From the NCBI GenBank assembly GCA_001695595.3, contig MBPM02000076.1, forward strand, positions 248,001 to 312,000: a stretch of 64,000 nt of DNA, written 5' to 3'. Under the pieces are notes generated by a model. The model made no database searches, was not told the origin of the DNA, and was given only the letters and a program-made list of their open reading frames with translations. The position numbers and the translations under genes were made by a program. This document shows positions 44,538 through 57,300 of the stretch, in pieces. This DNA is from Plasmopara viticola. Taxonomy: Eukaryota; Oomycota; Peronosporomycetes; Peronosporales; Peronosporaceae. Positions within the stretch are counted from its first letter, which is position 1. Each line of letters starts with the position of its first letter.

Positions 44538-47500
44538 CACTTAAATGTATGTACTTAGTAAAAGCCTCTTCTTGCAAGACCCCATCGCACCTGGTAGCTT
44601 TAGGAGTCATCTTACGCCGTGTCCGGTATATTGTCGACCGAAGCCTTTTCAAATGTTTCAAGATTAGCAGAGCCATCTGTCCAACGTGTAGTTTTCCTTA
44701 CAAGGAAGACTCTCTGGCTTCTATAGGCCTACGGAGTCGGCTACAATGGCAGACCTTTCTCTTCTTAAGCAGCTTTCACAGCTACGGGGCTCAAATAGCA
44801 CAAACTCTGGAAATGCGGTGATAAGCTAATTACGCATAGCATGATTAAGGAAATAGCAACAGTCACTAAGTGGCAATCACATTCTTTTAACCGGTGGTCA
44901 GACTGGGTAAAATCACTCTGCTCAATAGTTCGCTGTGGTGAGAACGTAGAAAACACGCTTGAGAGCAAAAAATCTTCCAGCAAGTACGTTTACTTGCCTT
45001 AAAAGAGGAAGGCGTGAGCTTAATGGATATTTTACAAGTTGAGGAAGTTTATGGCTCCTATTAGTGAGTGAAGCCACTCTTCAAGTATATAAAGGTAAAT
45101 GCGACATAGAAAGCGTAAGGGTTGACGTCAATTCCTCCAAGTGAAGGCATCAGCGATAAAACGCGATATCAATTGCATTTCAAAAAAGTAATAGCCACAG
45201 ACTGGTAAGTTTTTTAAAAAAGCCGTGGATAAGCAAGTACTTCTTCTACAGGTGCTTTTTTGTCTGGTTGGCTTGGATTAAAACCCGATGGAGCTACCTT
45301 TTCTACTCTGATGGTATGCTTGTTCCAATGAAGAGAGTCGACTAGAATCGTCGTCTTCGCCTATGAGTTTTGAAGGTTCCCTGACAGAGCGTGCACTCTC
45401 AGAAAAAAGAATTTTTAGTCCTGAGACGCACTACTAAGGAGATGTCATTATGATGAGTGTAAACTTGTTACGCACAATGGAAACATAGCTTCGAAGAGCT
45501 TGACTGCTCACAAAAAGAAACTAGCAGTGTTAGACTGCTGGATGTACACGTTATTATAAAGAACACAAATTAATTGTTAGATTTTGACACGTCATCAAAC
45601 TTTGCAAGCCGGTGAATGCGGAGAGAGCAATAAAAGTTAAGTAGCTTCAAGCGAACGTTTGCACGATGCCCTGAATTGCCTTCTGCGCTAGCTGTCTAAA
45701 CTTCAGTCTTGTTGGGTCTTATTTCAAGCGCATAGTCGTATCGCTCCGCGATTAAGTCGCTTGATCGCTCTTCTCAAGACAGAGGATGTGGCACTTTCAG
45801 AGTCCCACTCGGCCGATGGTTCGTCCTAGTCCAGCTGATGGTCATTCTCTTATGACTGTGACTGCGTATGATACGGCACCAGCGCTTCTGCCATGACCTC
45901 CGGGATAAGCACATAAAACATAGATTTTTTCTCAGAAATGTTGAGTGCATACGGAAAGCTTCATTTGGTTAAACCCTTGTATGGTCTAATGAAGCATGAG
46001 GGCAATTCAGTCATCCCAGGTACTTTTATACTACCAAACTTGTGATTTCGGAAAGTTTTCGTCAAAATATCATATTGCGCGACTCGGCTTTCGGCCGTAT
46101 CATTCGCCGGTATTCTTAAATTGTTGCATCACATAGTCTTCGACTTTCATTGCATTGTAGAACGATTAATTTCAGCAAGCAGCTCGCCTATTTCTCTTTT
46201 CTTAAGGCGAAGGCTAAAATCTAGTAAAGTTGATGGAGCACTAAGTTTGACAAACACTTTCACGTCGGGTGGTATTGAGTCTGTCGACGCATAAACACAA
46301 CTAAGTGTAAAATCACCAAGTGCTCCAACGCCTTGGTGTTACCACGCACACACACCGATACGTCTTCGACGACGAAATTTACATCCGCAGATGGCCCTTT
46401 AAAAAACATCTCGAAATTGGCGCCTTACATCTCAAAATCTCTCGTTTTCAAGAAACCTTAGAGCGGGTCTCTACGTCTCTGATGTTGTTTTTGAGAGGCT
46501 ATACGCTCTGAAGACATTGAGAAGAGACAGTGTTGCTGTACCGACGTAGCAACCGTGATCTGTACATACACTAATGCAGCCATTTAGCTTAAATGCGGAT
46601 AAACACCAAAATTTCAGTACTGTTTGCCGTGTCTTTTTGTAGGTAGTGTACAAATGGAGCGATTACGGTCCGCCAGGAGTGCAATGAGACCTGCAAGCTT
46701 GTCAATAGTGAGCCCGTGACTGAGGAGATTAAGCTCATCGACGCACTTCGCCTGTGCACACATCTGTCTGGACCCACTTGTACACTATAATAAGTTACTT
46801 ATCGAACCACATTCATCTCGCTTCGGAGACGACCACCAATGCGATGTGTAAAATACTTTATAGTGAGTATGCTCATCATGAGGGACCATATGTGGTAGTC
46901 AGCCCGATCGATGATGAAATACAACAGGCGGATTCCAGTCAGTTCCAATGATGCTTGTAATTAAGCCGACACTGTATTATCTAATGTTATGGACTGATCG
47001 CCTTCCTATGCTTTTGCAAAACTATGCACGTGTCATCTCATGCATACATGGCATGATTCAGGTCTCTTACAGACGAAATCACAGTCACGATCCGAGCTAG
47101 CCCATAGTATGTTTTGTTTTTCGGCCTATACTTTACGCAAATTATACTTTGCGGAAGGGGAGCAATCTAGCCATATTTTGTGAGAGAAGAAACGACTGTG
47201 TAGCGGTGCGTAGTGATGTATGGCCTTCGTGGATTACGGCTCTCCTTAAGCTTGACAAGAGCATATATCACCATAAAAGTTTTTTTTCGGCCATCACCTA
47301 AATATGCTTGGAAGTGATCGTTCCTTGGCGTTTGCTTGGAGCATTGCAGTGCCAATGGCAAAGTTTGACGCATCACAGATACTATTAAACGGCTTTAGAA
47401 TGCCACAACTGCCGGCAGCATTTTTTTGGCTTTGTTAAAACTTGAGCATTCCAAACTGATTCCGTATCCTTTAATGGAGATGACCTCAACGTTTTTGCGT

Positions 47501-49191
47501 AGCTTGCACTTTGCTTATGAAAGTAATTGATATGACGTCTTTCTGGCTGGCCAATCCACGGTGACCTTAATCTTAGCGGAATTTGTCGGAAGGTCATTCT
47601 TTTCAATAAAACTCCTTAATAATGGGATTGTTTTCACGCCTATTAGGTATAGGCACAAAGTTTAGTGACACGTGCATCGATCGTATGCGGACAATTCGTT
47701 TTTTTTTGTCCGTCTTCCCGTGAGTTGCACGAGTATGGACGAGAGTGTCCTATATCTATGTCTTTACGAACGTTAATATATATCTGTTCCTTGATGATGC
47801 ATGATACACTTCGAAAGGCCTATTGGCATGACCACCACTCTTGAAGTAGATTGCTTTCGCCTTTGAAATTTAAATTACCTTTAGACTTAGTCAATGCACT
47901 GCACAAGATTTATCCCGTTCACGATGCGTAGCTTTCAATTGTGTATAATTTAAAAAGCTTAGACAACATGAAAATGCTTTCTTAATGAAAGACACTACAG
48001 TGTCTAGCAGCTTTTTGCTTTTGCAACTATCAATTCTTTGTTGATCAAGTAGTAACGCCGAAGGTAAATTCCATGATATCACAACTTACGCGGCAAGGCC
48101 GATGCAACTAGAAACTGCTTTGCATACGCATGCCTATAAATACAAAGGCTACTAAAGATGATGTATTCTGTGGCCGATGCGATCGCCGGTGGTGCAATAA
48201 ATATAGTTGCCCGCAATGTGTAATCCTTGCGAGCGACCAGGGCATTACTTGCTGAAGTGTAGTAGGCATATGTTTATGACAGAATGGGAAGCGCTGTGAA
48301 TTGTATGCGTTCAATGCAGAAAGGTTAGTCAAAGTTAGCATAATTTAAAATTTAGCGCGGGGTGCTGGACAGATTGGTACGTCTTCCTCGAGCACATTCA
48401 GACAATGAAGAAACATAAGGGAGGATAAAGTAAAGAAGCGTGAGCGGACCAAGCAACATTACATATGATACTGCCAGCACTCGTGTTGATAACAATATGC
48501 CTGTAAGAAGGGCTCTGAAATTGCAGACTGTCCTACGCAATCCTTGAGCAGTAGAAAGCGGCTCTGCGGTGTCAGTAAAATGCCGCCACGAGGAGTCAGC
48601 AAAGAGACAAACAAACGTACGCATCACAGTGAACAATAAAGAAGGTATCATTTAGGAGCCACAGGAATAGAGGAGAAGCATACTTTAGCCATATGGCTGG
48701 TAGGCGCTGGTATAAGCACGCATGCAAGGAGTTGTGAGTGATAACGTTATCGAACTAATGGATGAAGTACGAGCTACCGATGGGGTTCTATGTACTGCGC
48801 GAGCGCTATGCACGGTCAGAGAGGGTCTCATTGTATCTGAAGGTGTGATAATCAAGTCGAGCGCTTTCATCGCTAACGCTTGTATTGATTGCTAGCTTCC
48901 ATTTGCCAAATTGCGGCGGCAATATTGAGAGCACCTACAAAATCAAAACGAATAGCCAGCTAGCGCTGTATACTTCATGGTTGGCGCTAAAAGAAGTCGG
49001 CGGAGAAGCGCTAGTATTCGTGTAGAAGTAACAAAAAGAATTTAAAGCTACGTGTCAAACCTCGAACGATGGGTGCGAAACGCCACTTTGACGAACTTTA
49101 AAAGCAGGAAAAATCTCTGCAAGCAGCTACAGTTTGACGACAGCGTATGCAGAAATTTGTTTAGCCATTTACAGCTTTGGACCTCGATCAC
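44538..49191. other. Long repeat-rich stretch without an intact gene
   Basis: Only short ORFs under 100 codons in changing frames. The clearest are plus 44,549-44,821 and plus 46,320-46,511 (YIRRWPFKKHLEIGALHLKI), and a cysteine-rich piece near 48,150-48,230 (FCGRCDRRWCNKYSCPQC, zinc-ribbon-like, plus strand). These look like remnants of mobile elements or dead genes, but I cannot name them. Confidence 0.4.
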
Positions 49192-49201
49192 GGCCCGAGT
49201 T

Positions 49202-49528
49202 ATTGTATTGTATTGTATTACGTTATCGCGTTGCCAAGTTATGCACGTGCTAGGCTCTATGGCTAGTCCACGGCATAGAGTGGTGTCCGCATACGTCGAG
49301 TCTCGTTCGGCGGGCAGTGCAGCCAGCACCGAGGCCGTGAGGGTCTTCCATTACTTTGTGTACTTCTGACTTGGTAAGAGCCCAGGTGGCGCCCTGGTGC
49401 TGGAGACCGTCGCGTCGAGGGTGAGACTCGTTAGAGACCTGCAGATGCCCGAGAGCACCTGCCCGAAGCGCGCGAGCATTTAGCCCCCGCGCTTGGAAGG
49501 AGGGCGTCACCCCAACCTTTTCCGAAAA
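49202..49528 (-). mobile_element. SINE-like retroposon, copy 3, with 10-bp target duplication
   Basis: Flanked by ggcccgagtt on both sides (49,192-49,201 and 49,529-49,538). The internal minus-strand frame is open for 86 codons. High identity to copy 2 points to recent insertion. Confidence 0.7.
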
Positions 49529-49538
49529 GGCCCGAGTT

Positions 49539-51064
49539 AATCCTTAGTAAATAAAAAAAAGTGACTCGAAAAAATATGCTCAACGCTTTTCATATCAAAA
49601 ACGTTTTTTTTTCGATTGTAAAGAACTGAAAAAGTGTACAGCGAGCTGTTGAAGCTCCCGTGAAGAGCCTTTCGTATCAGCACGCAATGGGTTATCCAAA
49701 GGTGATGTGTAGGCTAGAATTGCAAGAGCTCTAGGCATCTCAAGCCCTGCTTTAAAGATACTTGCACCTCGTCAACGCAAGTAACATGGTCACTGATCCA
49801 AGTAACACAATAAGTTGTTTCCAGCACTTTCGCTATCAGGCCTTTGTGCAAATCTATGCTTGTCACACAAGTATGGCAAAGATATCATTTCCGATGTCCA
49901 TGATTTTCTCAGCTGTTTCTTTGGGTATATCATGGGAAAAAAACTTTGATACACTGACACTACGAGTAGCGTCCGGAAGGTGATCTCGTTGTTTGCAAAA
50001 ATACACCTGAAAAGATGTGTCGCTAATGACTTGCAATTGACGTATTTTTGCAGCCGATTTGTCATTTGCAATCTCTGCTTTTACATCCGACCCGCCAGAA
50101 ATTGTGGTTCAATGATAAAGGCTCGTGCCCACGCTAGACTCACTCCTTCGCGTTGAATAAAATACGGACGTAATTAGCCTATCGAAAAAAAATTCAGCGG
50201 CGGACAGATTGAAAAATATGCCGTGTAAATTATTTGACAAATTGCCATCGCTTTACGATCCAAAACCTTACCTCTTCAGCCACGACGACGACAAAAAAAG
50301 TTTTTACACGCTTAAATAAGTAAGTCGCTGTCCCTGAGTTCCAAACACTAATTGCGAGGAAAACGGTGGCCTTTTAGACCGAAATGATAGAGTCACCTTG
50401 CTGTTCATCACCCTAGGACTTCGAATGAGAAGAAGTAATGCGACATCCTCACTATTGCTTCAAGAGCTAGAAGAACTGCAAAAATTGTTGCTACCGTTGC
50501 GCTTTGTGATATTTTGACCTCGACATGGACGGGTTAGCGTCCTATTGTCATGCTGGCATCTCGAGAAGCGGCACCTTGTAGCATCACTGGCGAGTAAGTC
50601 CTACAATTCTGCTTCGGCACAAACTGCGCTTCGCATTTACAAAACGTAAAGATCACATTTTCCGGCACAATGGCGCGGAGAGTGCAGCACTTTCGAGTGC
50701 CCTACGAGTCGTCGATCGAATCAGCGCAATGTGAGCAACTCAACTTTGCTCAAGTCGCCTGAGTTACGTCGATAATGCATAAAGTAAGTTTTGCTGCACG
50801 CTAGATTTCATTAAGGTGTAAAGACCCCTGCCACCTGCTTCATAAAACTTTTTTAAGTCCATCGATGATACCAATTGTCGTATACTTGACCAGCAAAATG
50901 GCGAAGTCATAAGGCTCGTCCAGTCAAAGACAACCTTGTCGTACAAAACGTCTGACATCGCACCAAAAATAAGCGACAAACTCTTGATACGAAAGATCTT
51001 CCTGTAGCTGCAAGAAATTTGTCGTGGTCACGCTGCTTTCGTCCAGCTTTGTCCTCTCGTACTA
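49539..51064. other. Intergenic stretch with no recognised gene
   Basis: Short ORFs only (the longest is 93 codons, 50,071-49,790 minus). Minus 50,979-50,764 (VVFDWTSLMTSPFCWSSIRQ) looks protein-like but has no identified relative. Probably decayed DNA plus the 3' flank of the gene at 51,065. Confidence 0.4.
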
Positions 51065-54000
51065 TTACAATTCATCAAACAGACCAGCAAGAGGCTCCAA
51101 AGTCGAGTTGCCAGCTTGCTGAACATCTTTAAGAATTTTGTAAAGGAGCGCATGCGATCTGATCCCTTGAGGCGTGTCGCTCTTCCAAATTCCATCAATC
51201 CTTGCCCCAGGCTTACCAAATAGCTCTAACACCGCTCCATCAGGCATCTTTAAGAAGTGACGATGCAGTTGTCGTGTGCCATCAAGTTCCACGTTGTACA
51301 CTGCCACATGTGTGTTTGTTTCACGATAAAGGGGATCGAGCGGATCCGTCAAAGCATACTCATGGACAAATACCTTGCGTTGTGTGCCGCGTGGACCTTT
51401 CCAGCGTGTAGCCTGAGCACAGACTGCCTGTAATTCTTGCAGTGAAACTTCAACGTCATGTGGCACAAAAAAGGTCTCTTCCTCACCGTGTACTCGTCGA
51501 TAAACATCGAGCATACGCCCATTCATATGAATGTAAAGGAGGTAGATATAGAGTGCCAATAGTGTTAAACACGTGAGTGCTGAGTACAAAATGAATACGA
51601 TAAGGAGACCAACGAGTCCGCTTCCTTCTTGCGTCTGAAAGCGCACGTATAGTTTAAACCAATCACCAATGACACACGTGCATCGAGATGCTGTTAGTGA
51701 CACAGAACACTCGCTTACTTGAGAGCATTCGTAATGATGGGAGAGCACATCGACCAAAAAAATCAGGAAGGGATCTAGTACAGTGGCAATTCCGACACAG
51801 ACGATGAAATTCGAGCCAAAAGCTGGCAACTCGCCCACAAATCGTTGACAAGAAGCAGCTAGAGCAGAGAGAATAGTGAACACGAACGCGTTACCTAAAA
51901 CGCCTACCAGCAACAGACCAATTTCTGTATGTGTGGCCACGGATTGCCACGTATATTTGACAAGACATGTCGTCCATCGAGGCTGAAAATCGTACACGGG
52001 AATTCGATTACCTCGTAAAAAGAGCCACTGCGTGACATAATGCACATACACACGAACCCAGCATGTCAACAACAGCATCGTCATGAGTCGCCAGAACTCA
52101 AGCGTATACCATTTTGAAAATCCGAGATCCACAAGCAATTCGTGGCGCAAGTAGTGCAGTTTGCGTTGCGTGTGGAAACGCTGATGACGCGCGGAATCCA
52201 TCACACCAGCGGCGTTCACAGAATACGTGTAATTTTCAAAGTCTAGCTGCTGATTGCGCTTAGATTCAATCTTGTCACTATCTTGAGAAACTTCGACGTC
52301 TTCGTCATCATTTTCGAAAAAGTCCGGTAAGATATTTGCATCAAGTCGGTGACCGTCTTTCTGATCGTCTAACAATGATTCACATTCCTTTGTGCCCTTT
52401 AAAAGCATTGATTTATGAGGTAGACTGCGATCCTGCAGTGTTGGTATCACGTCACCGGACTATCTAGTTGATCACATAACTCTTTGTGAGCACGTTGTCA
52501 TAAAAAATTCACTTTTACTTACGTAAATACGCGTCTTTTTCGTAGGGCTAAATCGTACAAGCCAGCGCTTCCACCGCGAGATCAAAGTACGTCGTATTGA
52601 GTTAGGTATTGGTTTCTTTGGGTGTATTGAAGCCGTGTTGTCATTATCAGAGGTTGTAGTAGCCAGAAGAGGCATGCCAGCGGCACGTGTGCCACTGTTT
52701 ACGTGTTCTTCTTCACTTCGTTCTGTATCGGAGTGAATAGTGCTTAGTCCTGACCGCTTTCGCATCGTTGACTGGTTTGGCAAACCAGATGACATTTTGC
52801 GCATGTATCGTTGAGAATTATTCTCCAATTCTGGAACTAAAAGGCGTACAAGTCCTCCGTGCTCATCAATTTCGGCATCATATGCCTCATCTTCATCAAT
52901 TCGATTACGTGTCGCACGATGTAACGTAACAGTTGGAGGAGTCGGAAGGTGATTCACTTGGAAATAAAAGTTACACAACCAAGACGACAAGTCACTTTGA
53001 TACATTTTCTCGATATCGCGATACTTTTCCATCGTATGGTCCATTTCACCACGTAAAAGTGGAAGTTTATACTGACCTTGTACGACTTGAAAATCCGGAG
53101 TAGTGAGTGGCAGCGCTCCCCAAGCAACGACGTGGTCCGTTGGCATTGCCCCGCATTGGTCAGCAGATTCACCCGTTTTCTGTTTACTTCGGGGCATTGC
53201 CAAGGCATACGAGGCCACAGTTGACTGGGAAAGTTGAAAGAGCTCAAACACCAGGGTGTTTCCAGGTCGTAACTCAATTTGCGGTGGACACACGACGTAC
53301 ATATCCTGATTTACTGTCACTTTTGTATGATAAAAGCGACCACCGTGGTGAAATGGCCGCGTAAAGTTTGGACGCCCAGTAGCTGTGCGTGACGTAGCAC
53401 CAACTGGTACTTCAGGATCCCACTTTGTCCAGTGCAAAGCATGCCCTCCTAATCGATCGTACAAGGTCGCGACCATGACGTATTGACCAAGCGGCAATTT
53501 ATCCTTTACAGCATTCAGCATTCTACCTCGAATGCGAATCAACAATGGAATTCGCGCCCATTCCACTCGATAGCGTTTCCGGCTTTGCGGGACGCCTGAC
53601 GGCATCAACGATCCATAAAGTTGCGCCACTCGAGCTTCCTGTTTCTTCAACGTGTCAGCCAAGTGAGTTTCAGCTTGTCGATAGACATGTTTGATTCGTC
53701 GTGCTCGATACTGCATGGCTTCCGCAGCTTGTTGATCTTTTTGTACCAACTCGGCATGTCGTCGACGAGCTTCTTGAAGCAATCGCTCTCGAGCACGTGC
53801 TTCTTGTTGCGCCAATTGAAGTTCTCGCTGACGATACAAATTACTCTCAAGCTCAATTTGACGTAATCGGGCTTCTTCCACTTGCTCTTCCCGTTGTTGT
53901 ATCTCTTCAAGTGGCACAGCACCGACTACCACCTCGGCTTCAGGTATCACAACTTCAAACTCATCGAGATACTGTGGTATGACACGATTCTTTAACTGAC

Positions 54001-54193
54001 TTGTTAACACATCAATGATCGAGTGTGTGCCATCAGGTCGCGACTCGTCCACTGTATCCTCGTCCTCATGCCAAAACGACTCGTAGCGCCTTCCTATCGC
54101 ACTTGGCAACACGGCGCCTTCATCATCCAATTTTGGCACGATATTGTGATCACTAATACGTTCAATGTCGTGCTTTTCAAGCCGAGCGTGCAT
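51065..54193 (-). CDS. Large coiled-coil, multi-pass membrane protein (OFCC1-like)
   Basis: Two exons, 54,193-52,523 and 52,459-51,065, with a 63-nt GTAAGT..TAG intron in phase 0; 1,021 aa. Residues about 95-195 form a long Glu/Gln/Arg coiled coil. A beta-rich segment follows at about 205-400 (RIPLLIRIRGRMLNAVKDKL; LPLGQYVMVATLYDRLGGHA). After an acidic, Ser-rich linker, the second exon holds several hydrophobic helices (RLMTMLLLTCWVRVYVHYV; TEIGLLLVGVLGNAFVFTIL; GLVGLLIVFILYSALTCLTL) and a soluble C-terminus. The architecture recalls proteins annotated as orofacial cleft 1 candidate 1 in protists, possibly linked to cilia or flagella, but I am not certain. Divergent from the PHD gene with 125 bp between starts; two CCAAT motifs lie in that gap. 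Confidence 0.6.
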
Positions 54194-54318
54194 GGAATTG
54201 TCCGTCCTGAGCTCAGGTCATGTGTCTGGTCGAACCAGGTATTCTTAGAGACATTGCTGAATAAAAAAACCAATTTTTGCTGTTTTTATCCAATCAACAC
54301 GTTGTAGCTGCCAGTCCA

Positions 54319-57300
54319 ATGGCGCGCGATGCTTCCAGCGTGACCTGCCTCGAGTGCGGCTGCCTCAACTTTAGCTCAGTATATGAAAAATGCGACGAGT
54401 GCCGCTCTAAGAGGTTGCCACTTCGCCCTACGGTGCATCGATTTGTATCCAATCGTGGCACATTCAGCATCTCACGCTGTAAATATGCTGCTCCGCAAGT
54501 GTCTCTACCTAGTAAAAAGAGGAGGTACGATGAGACTAAGAACAGTTCTAGTAAGACACTAGCAAATAAGAGCACGCAGAGAAAAATTGAGCCAAAGCCT
54601 TGCGTTGTACGGTCGTTGGACGTGATTGATCTCGTTTCGGACGACGAAGACGAGGACGTGAAGGTGGATCAGGTTGCTAGAATGAGCGTCAAGACAGGAA
54701 GACTAGACGAAAAGGACCACGACAGTACGACTGAAGGACTGTTTCAAAGTCGTATATTTCCATTCGTCACGTTTGTTGAAAGTGATTTTATATCAGTGGA
54801 GGATGGAGTGCAATTGAGGAAGAAGGTGATGGAAAACGCAATTTTGCGCTCGAGACTAGCTGGTCAAGAAAAAGCTTTGAATTTGGAATTGCGGCCTTTA
54901 TCGGCGGTGCCTCAAACATTGAAAGCGATTGTAGAGCAGAAACCGGTTAAGTCGAGACCGTCATCAGATCTGGAGGCAAATAAGGAGGGAACAAAGCTGA
55001 AGACACTCACAATGTCAACAGTAATGTTGGTACACGGGAATGAAAAAAGGAATTTAGCGACGGGGACGACAGAAAAGGATACGAGCAATTCTACGGTCAC
55101 GACGGGACAGAGGACAAACAATTCGGCGATTATTGTCGCGTCCACTGCTGAAAAAGATAAAGAAGCCAATCAAGTTGAGAAAACGAAAGCAGAATCGCTC
55201 TTCCAGTCGCGATTGTTTGATACTATTGAGTATGCAGTTTCCGACTTTAAAACGGAGTTTGATGGCTTGGCGTTGGCTAGACGAAGCCATTTAATCTCAC
55301 CATCGTCGAACGCTGCGTCAAGATGCGTGGGACCAGCCGCATGTTCACGTGCGATATATGTGAATCCAGACAAATCGACAGGATCAGCAAAAGCGGCATT
55401 GGCAGACCGATCGACTTTATCAAGTTTCGCTGCGAAGAAGGAAGCTGTTCTAGCAAGCGTTGAGTCTCCATCATCAGCGACGCTCTTACCAGCGACAACA
55501 GCAGGACCAATCAATGCGACATCCACTTTTAATGCAGACGTAATAGAACCAGTTTCTATGGTAGCTGCAGCAACCCCAGTGCCGTTTCCGTCCGCCGACT
55601 ATTTCTCAAAGCCGCGACCGGTTACTGGTAAACCATTACCTCCTCAGGCTTTGGACATCCAGTCAACACCTGCCACAACAACAACATTTTCAAAAAAATT
55701 CCAGACCCCGTTAACGCCTGTAAAAGAGGAAATTGGGCGTAAAATCGCGTCATCACCGAGCTCAGCGCCCAACACGACAAAGGTTATCGCATTTGATCAA
55801 GATAAAGTTTCAGCACCAGCGCCGCCACAAAAATTACCAAATTTGATCAAGATAACACCTCAGCATCAGCACCACCTTGATTTGGCCCTTGCAACGTCTG
55901 CATCGACGTTGAAGCCATCATCTACATCAATCACACCTGCAGCCATCTCTCCTTCGTCTGCTTTGGTCGACAGCTCAGCTGCTCAAAATGCACCTCAAAA
56001 ATCAGTAAATGTTACGGTGCTCAAAGCCAAGAAAAAGGGTTTGAGTGATGCTCAGCAGTGTGCAGAAATAGAGAAACGACAATTGAAAGCTCTATCGCTT
56101 GACGCCAAAGCGCCTTTCAAACCAGATTACGTTGAACTTTCTGAAGGCGATTCAGCAGCCTATGAAGAATTACCCATCGCACCTCCTGTGCTAGGATATT
56201 GCGGTCCAGAGTTTCTCGCATTTATGCGCGAATGCGGAGATGAAGATGGAGAAGAAGACGAAGCTTTTGACGAAGTGAGTCGCTCCCGATTGCGACTTTT
56301 AGATGTAGTGGATCTTACGCATTTAAGTGATTCCGAGGATAGCGATGCGCTGCTCACACCTCGTTTTGAAATTACACCGAACATGACAAGTGGTCAAGTT
56401 GTAAACCCTACATTAAATAGAAGCGCACCCGACTCAAAAACAGGGAACGTTCTTGTGTTTGAGAGTGAGCGAAAACGGACGCAACCTGAAAAGGCTTTGT
56501 GTGAACTTTGTGAAGAAACAGGAGCGCTGTATAGGTTGATACAGTGCCCGACTTGTACGAAATACTACCACAAAAAGTGCGCGAGGGATAATGGTGATGA
56601 AAATGTTTGCTGGAATTGCGAACTTGGATCGTTGATTGACGACAGTGAGCTGGATGAAGAGCATGCAAAGCATACGAGTGAGTATTTAACGTATTTAAAG
56701 GACTTACGACGCTCGTCATCGCCCGTAAATGAGAAAGGCGGAGAAGAAGAGAGTAATTATGAGGAAGAGGAACAAGACGGAGACGATGCACACGATGTTG
56801 ACATGAATGGTGTTTCTGAGGAGAGTGCTGCGTTGGCGCAAGGCAACAATATGAATTCCACCGGCAAGATTTGGATGGAGTTTCTGGGAGGTGTGACAGC
56901 TGACGTGGGTGCATCGTATCATGAAGTCACGAATCGTATTACAGAGGAACTCCGTGATGAAGAAAAGAAGAGGCAGTACTCGCTGGGCTTTGTGTCGCGT
57001 GAGGAGTTTGAGGCCCAGATGACCGAAGTAGAGGACTATTATATTAGTGAAGAAGCACGGTTGCAGCAATTGGATCGGGAACGAGCTATCGAAGCAAAGA
57101 AAGCTGCTGAAGCGAAAAAAGCGCTTGCAGAGGCGGAAGTGGCTGTTGAAAATTTGGAGCTTGCTGTTTCTAGTAGTATTGGCAGCAACGCACATTTCGT
57201 TCCAGCGGCAGGTGATCAAGGTGATGCGAACAGAGAGATGGCACTTCCGCTTGGTGCAGTTGCCTCACCAATTAATGTGGGCACCCCCACTTCTACAATT

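Noticed and set aside
51663..51851. Possible independent small gene inside the membrane protein
   Set aside because: Same strand but other frame within an intact exon; no promoter space.
56408..56914. 168-codon minus-strand ORF
   Set aside because: Shadow of the PHD-finger gene. His/Ser-rich translation arises from the opposite strand of an acidic coding sequence.
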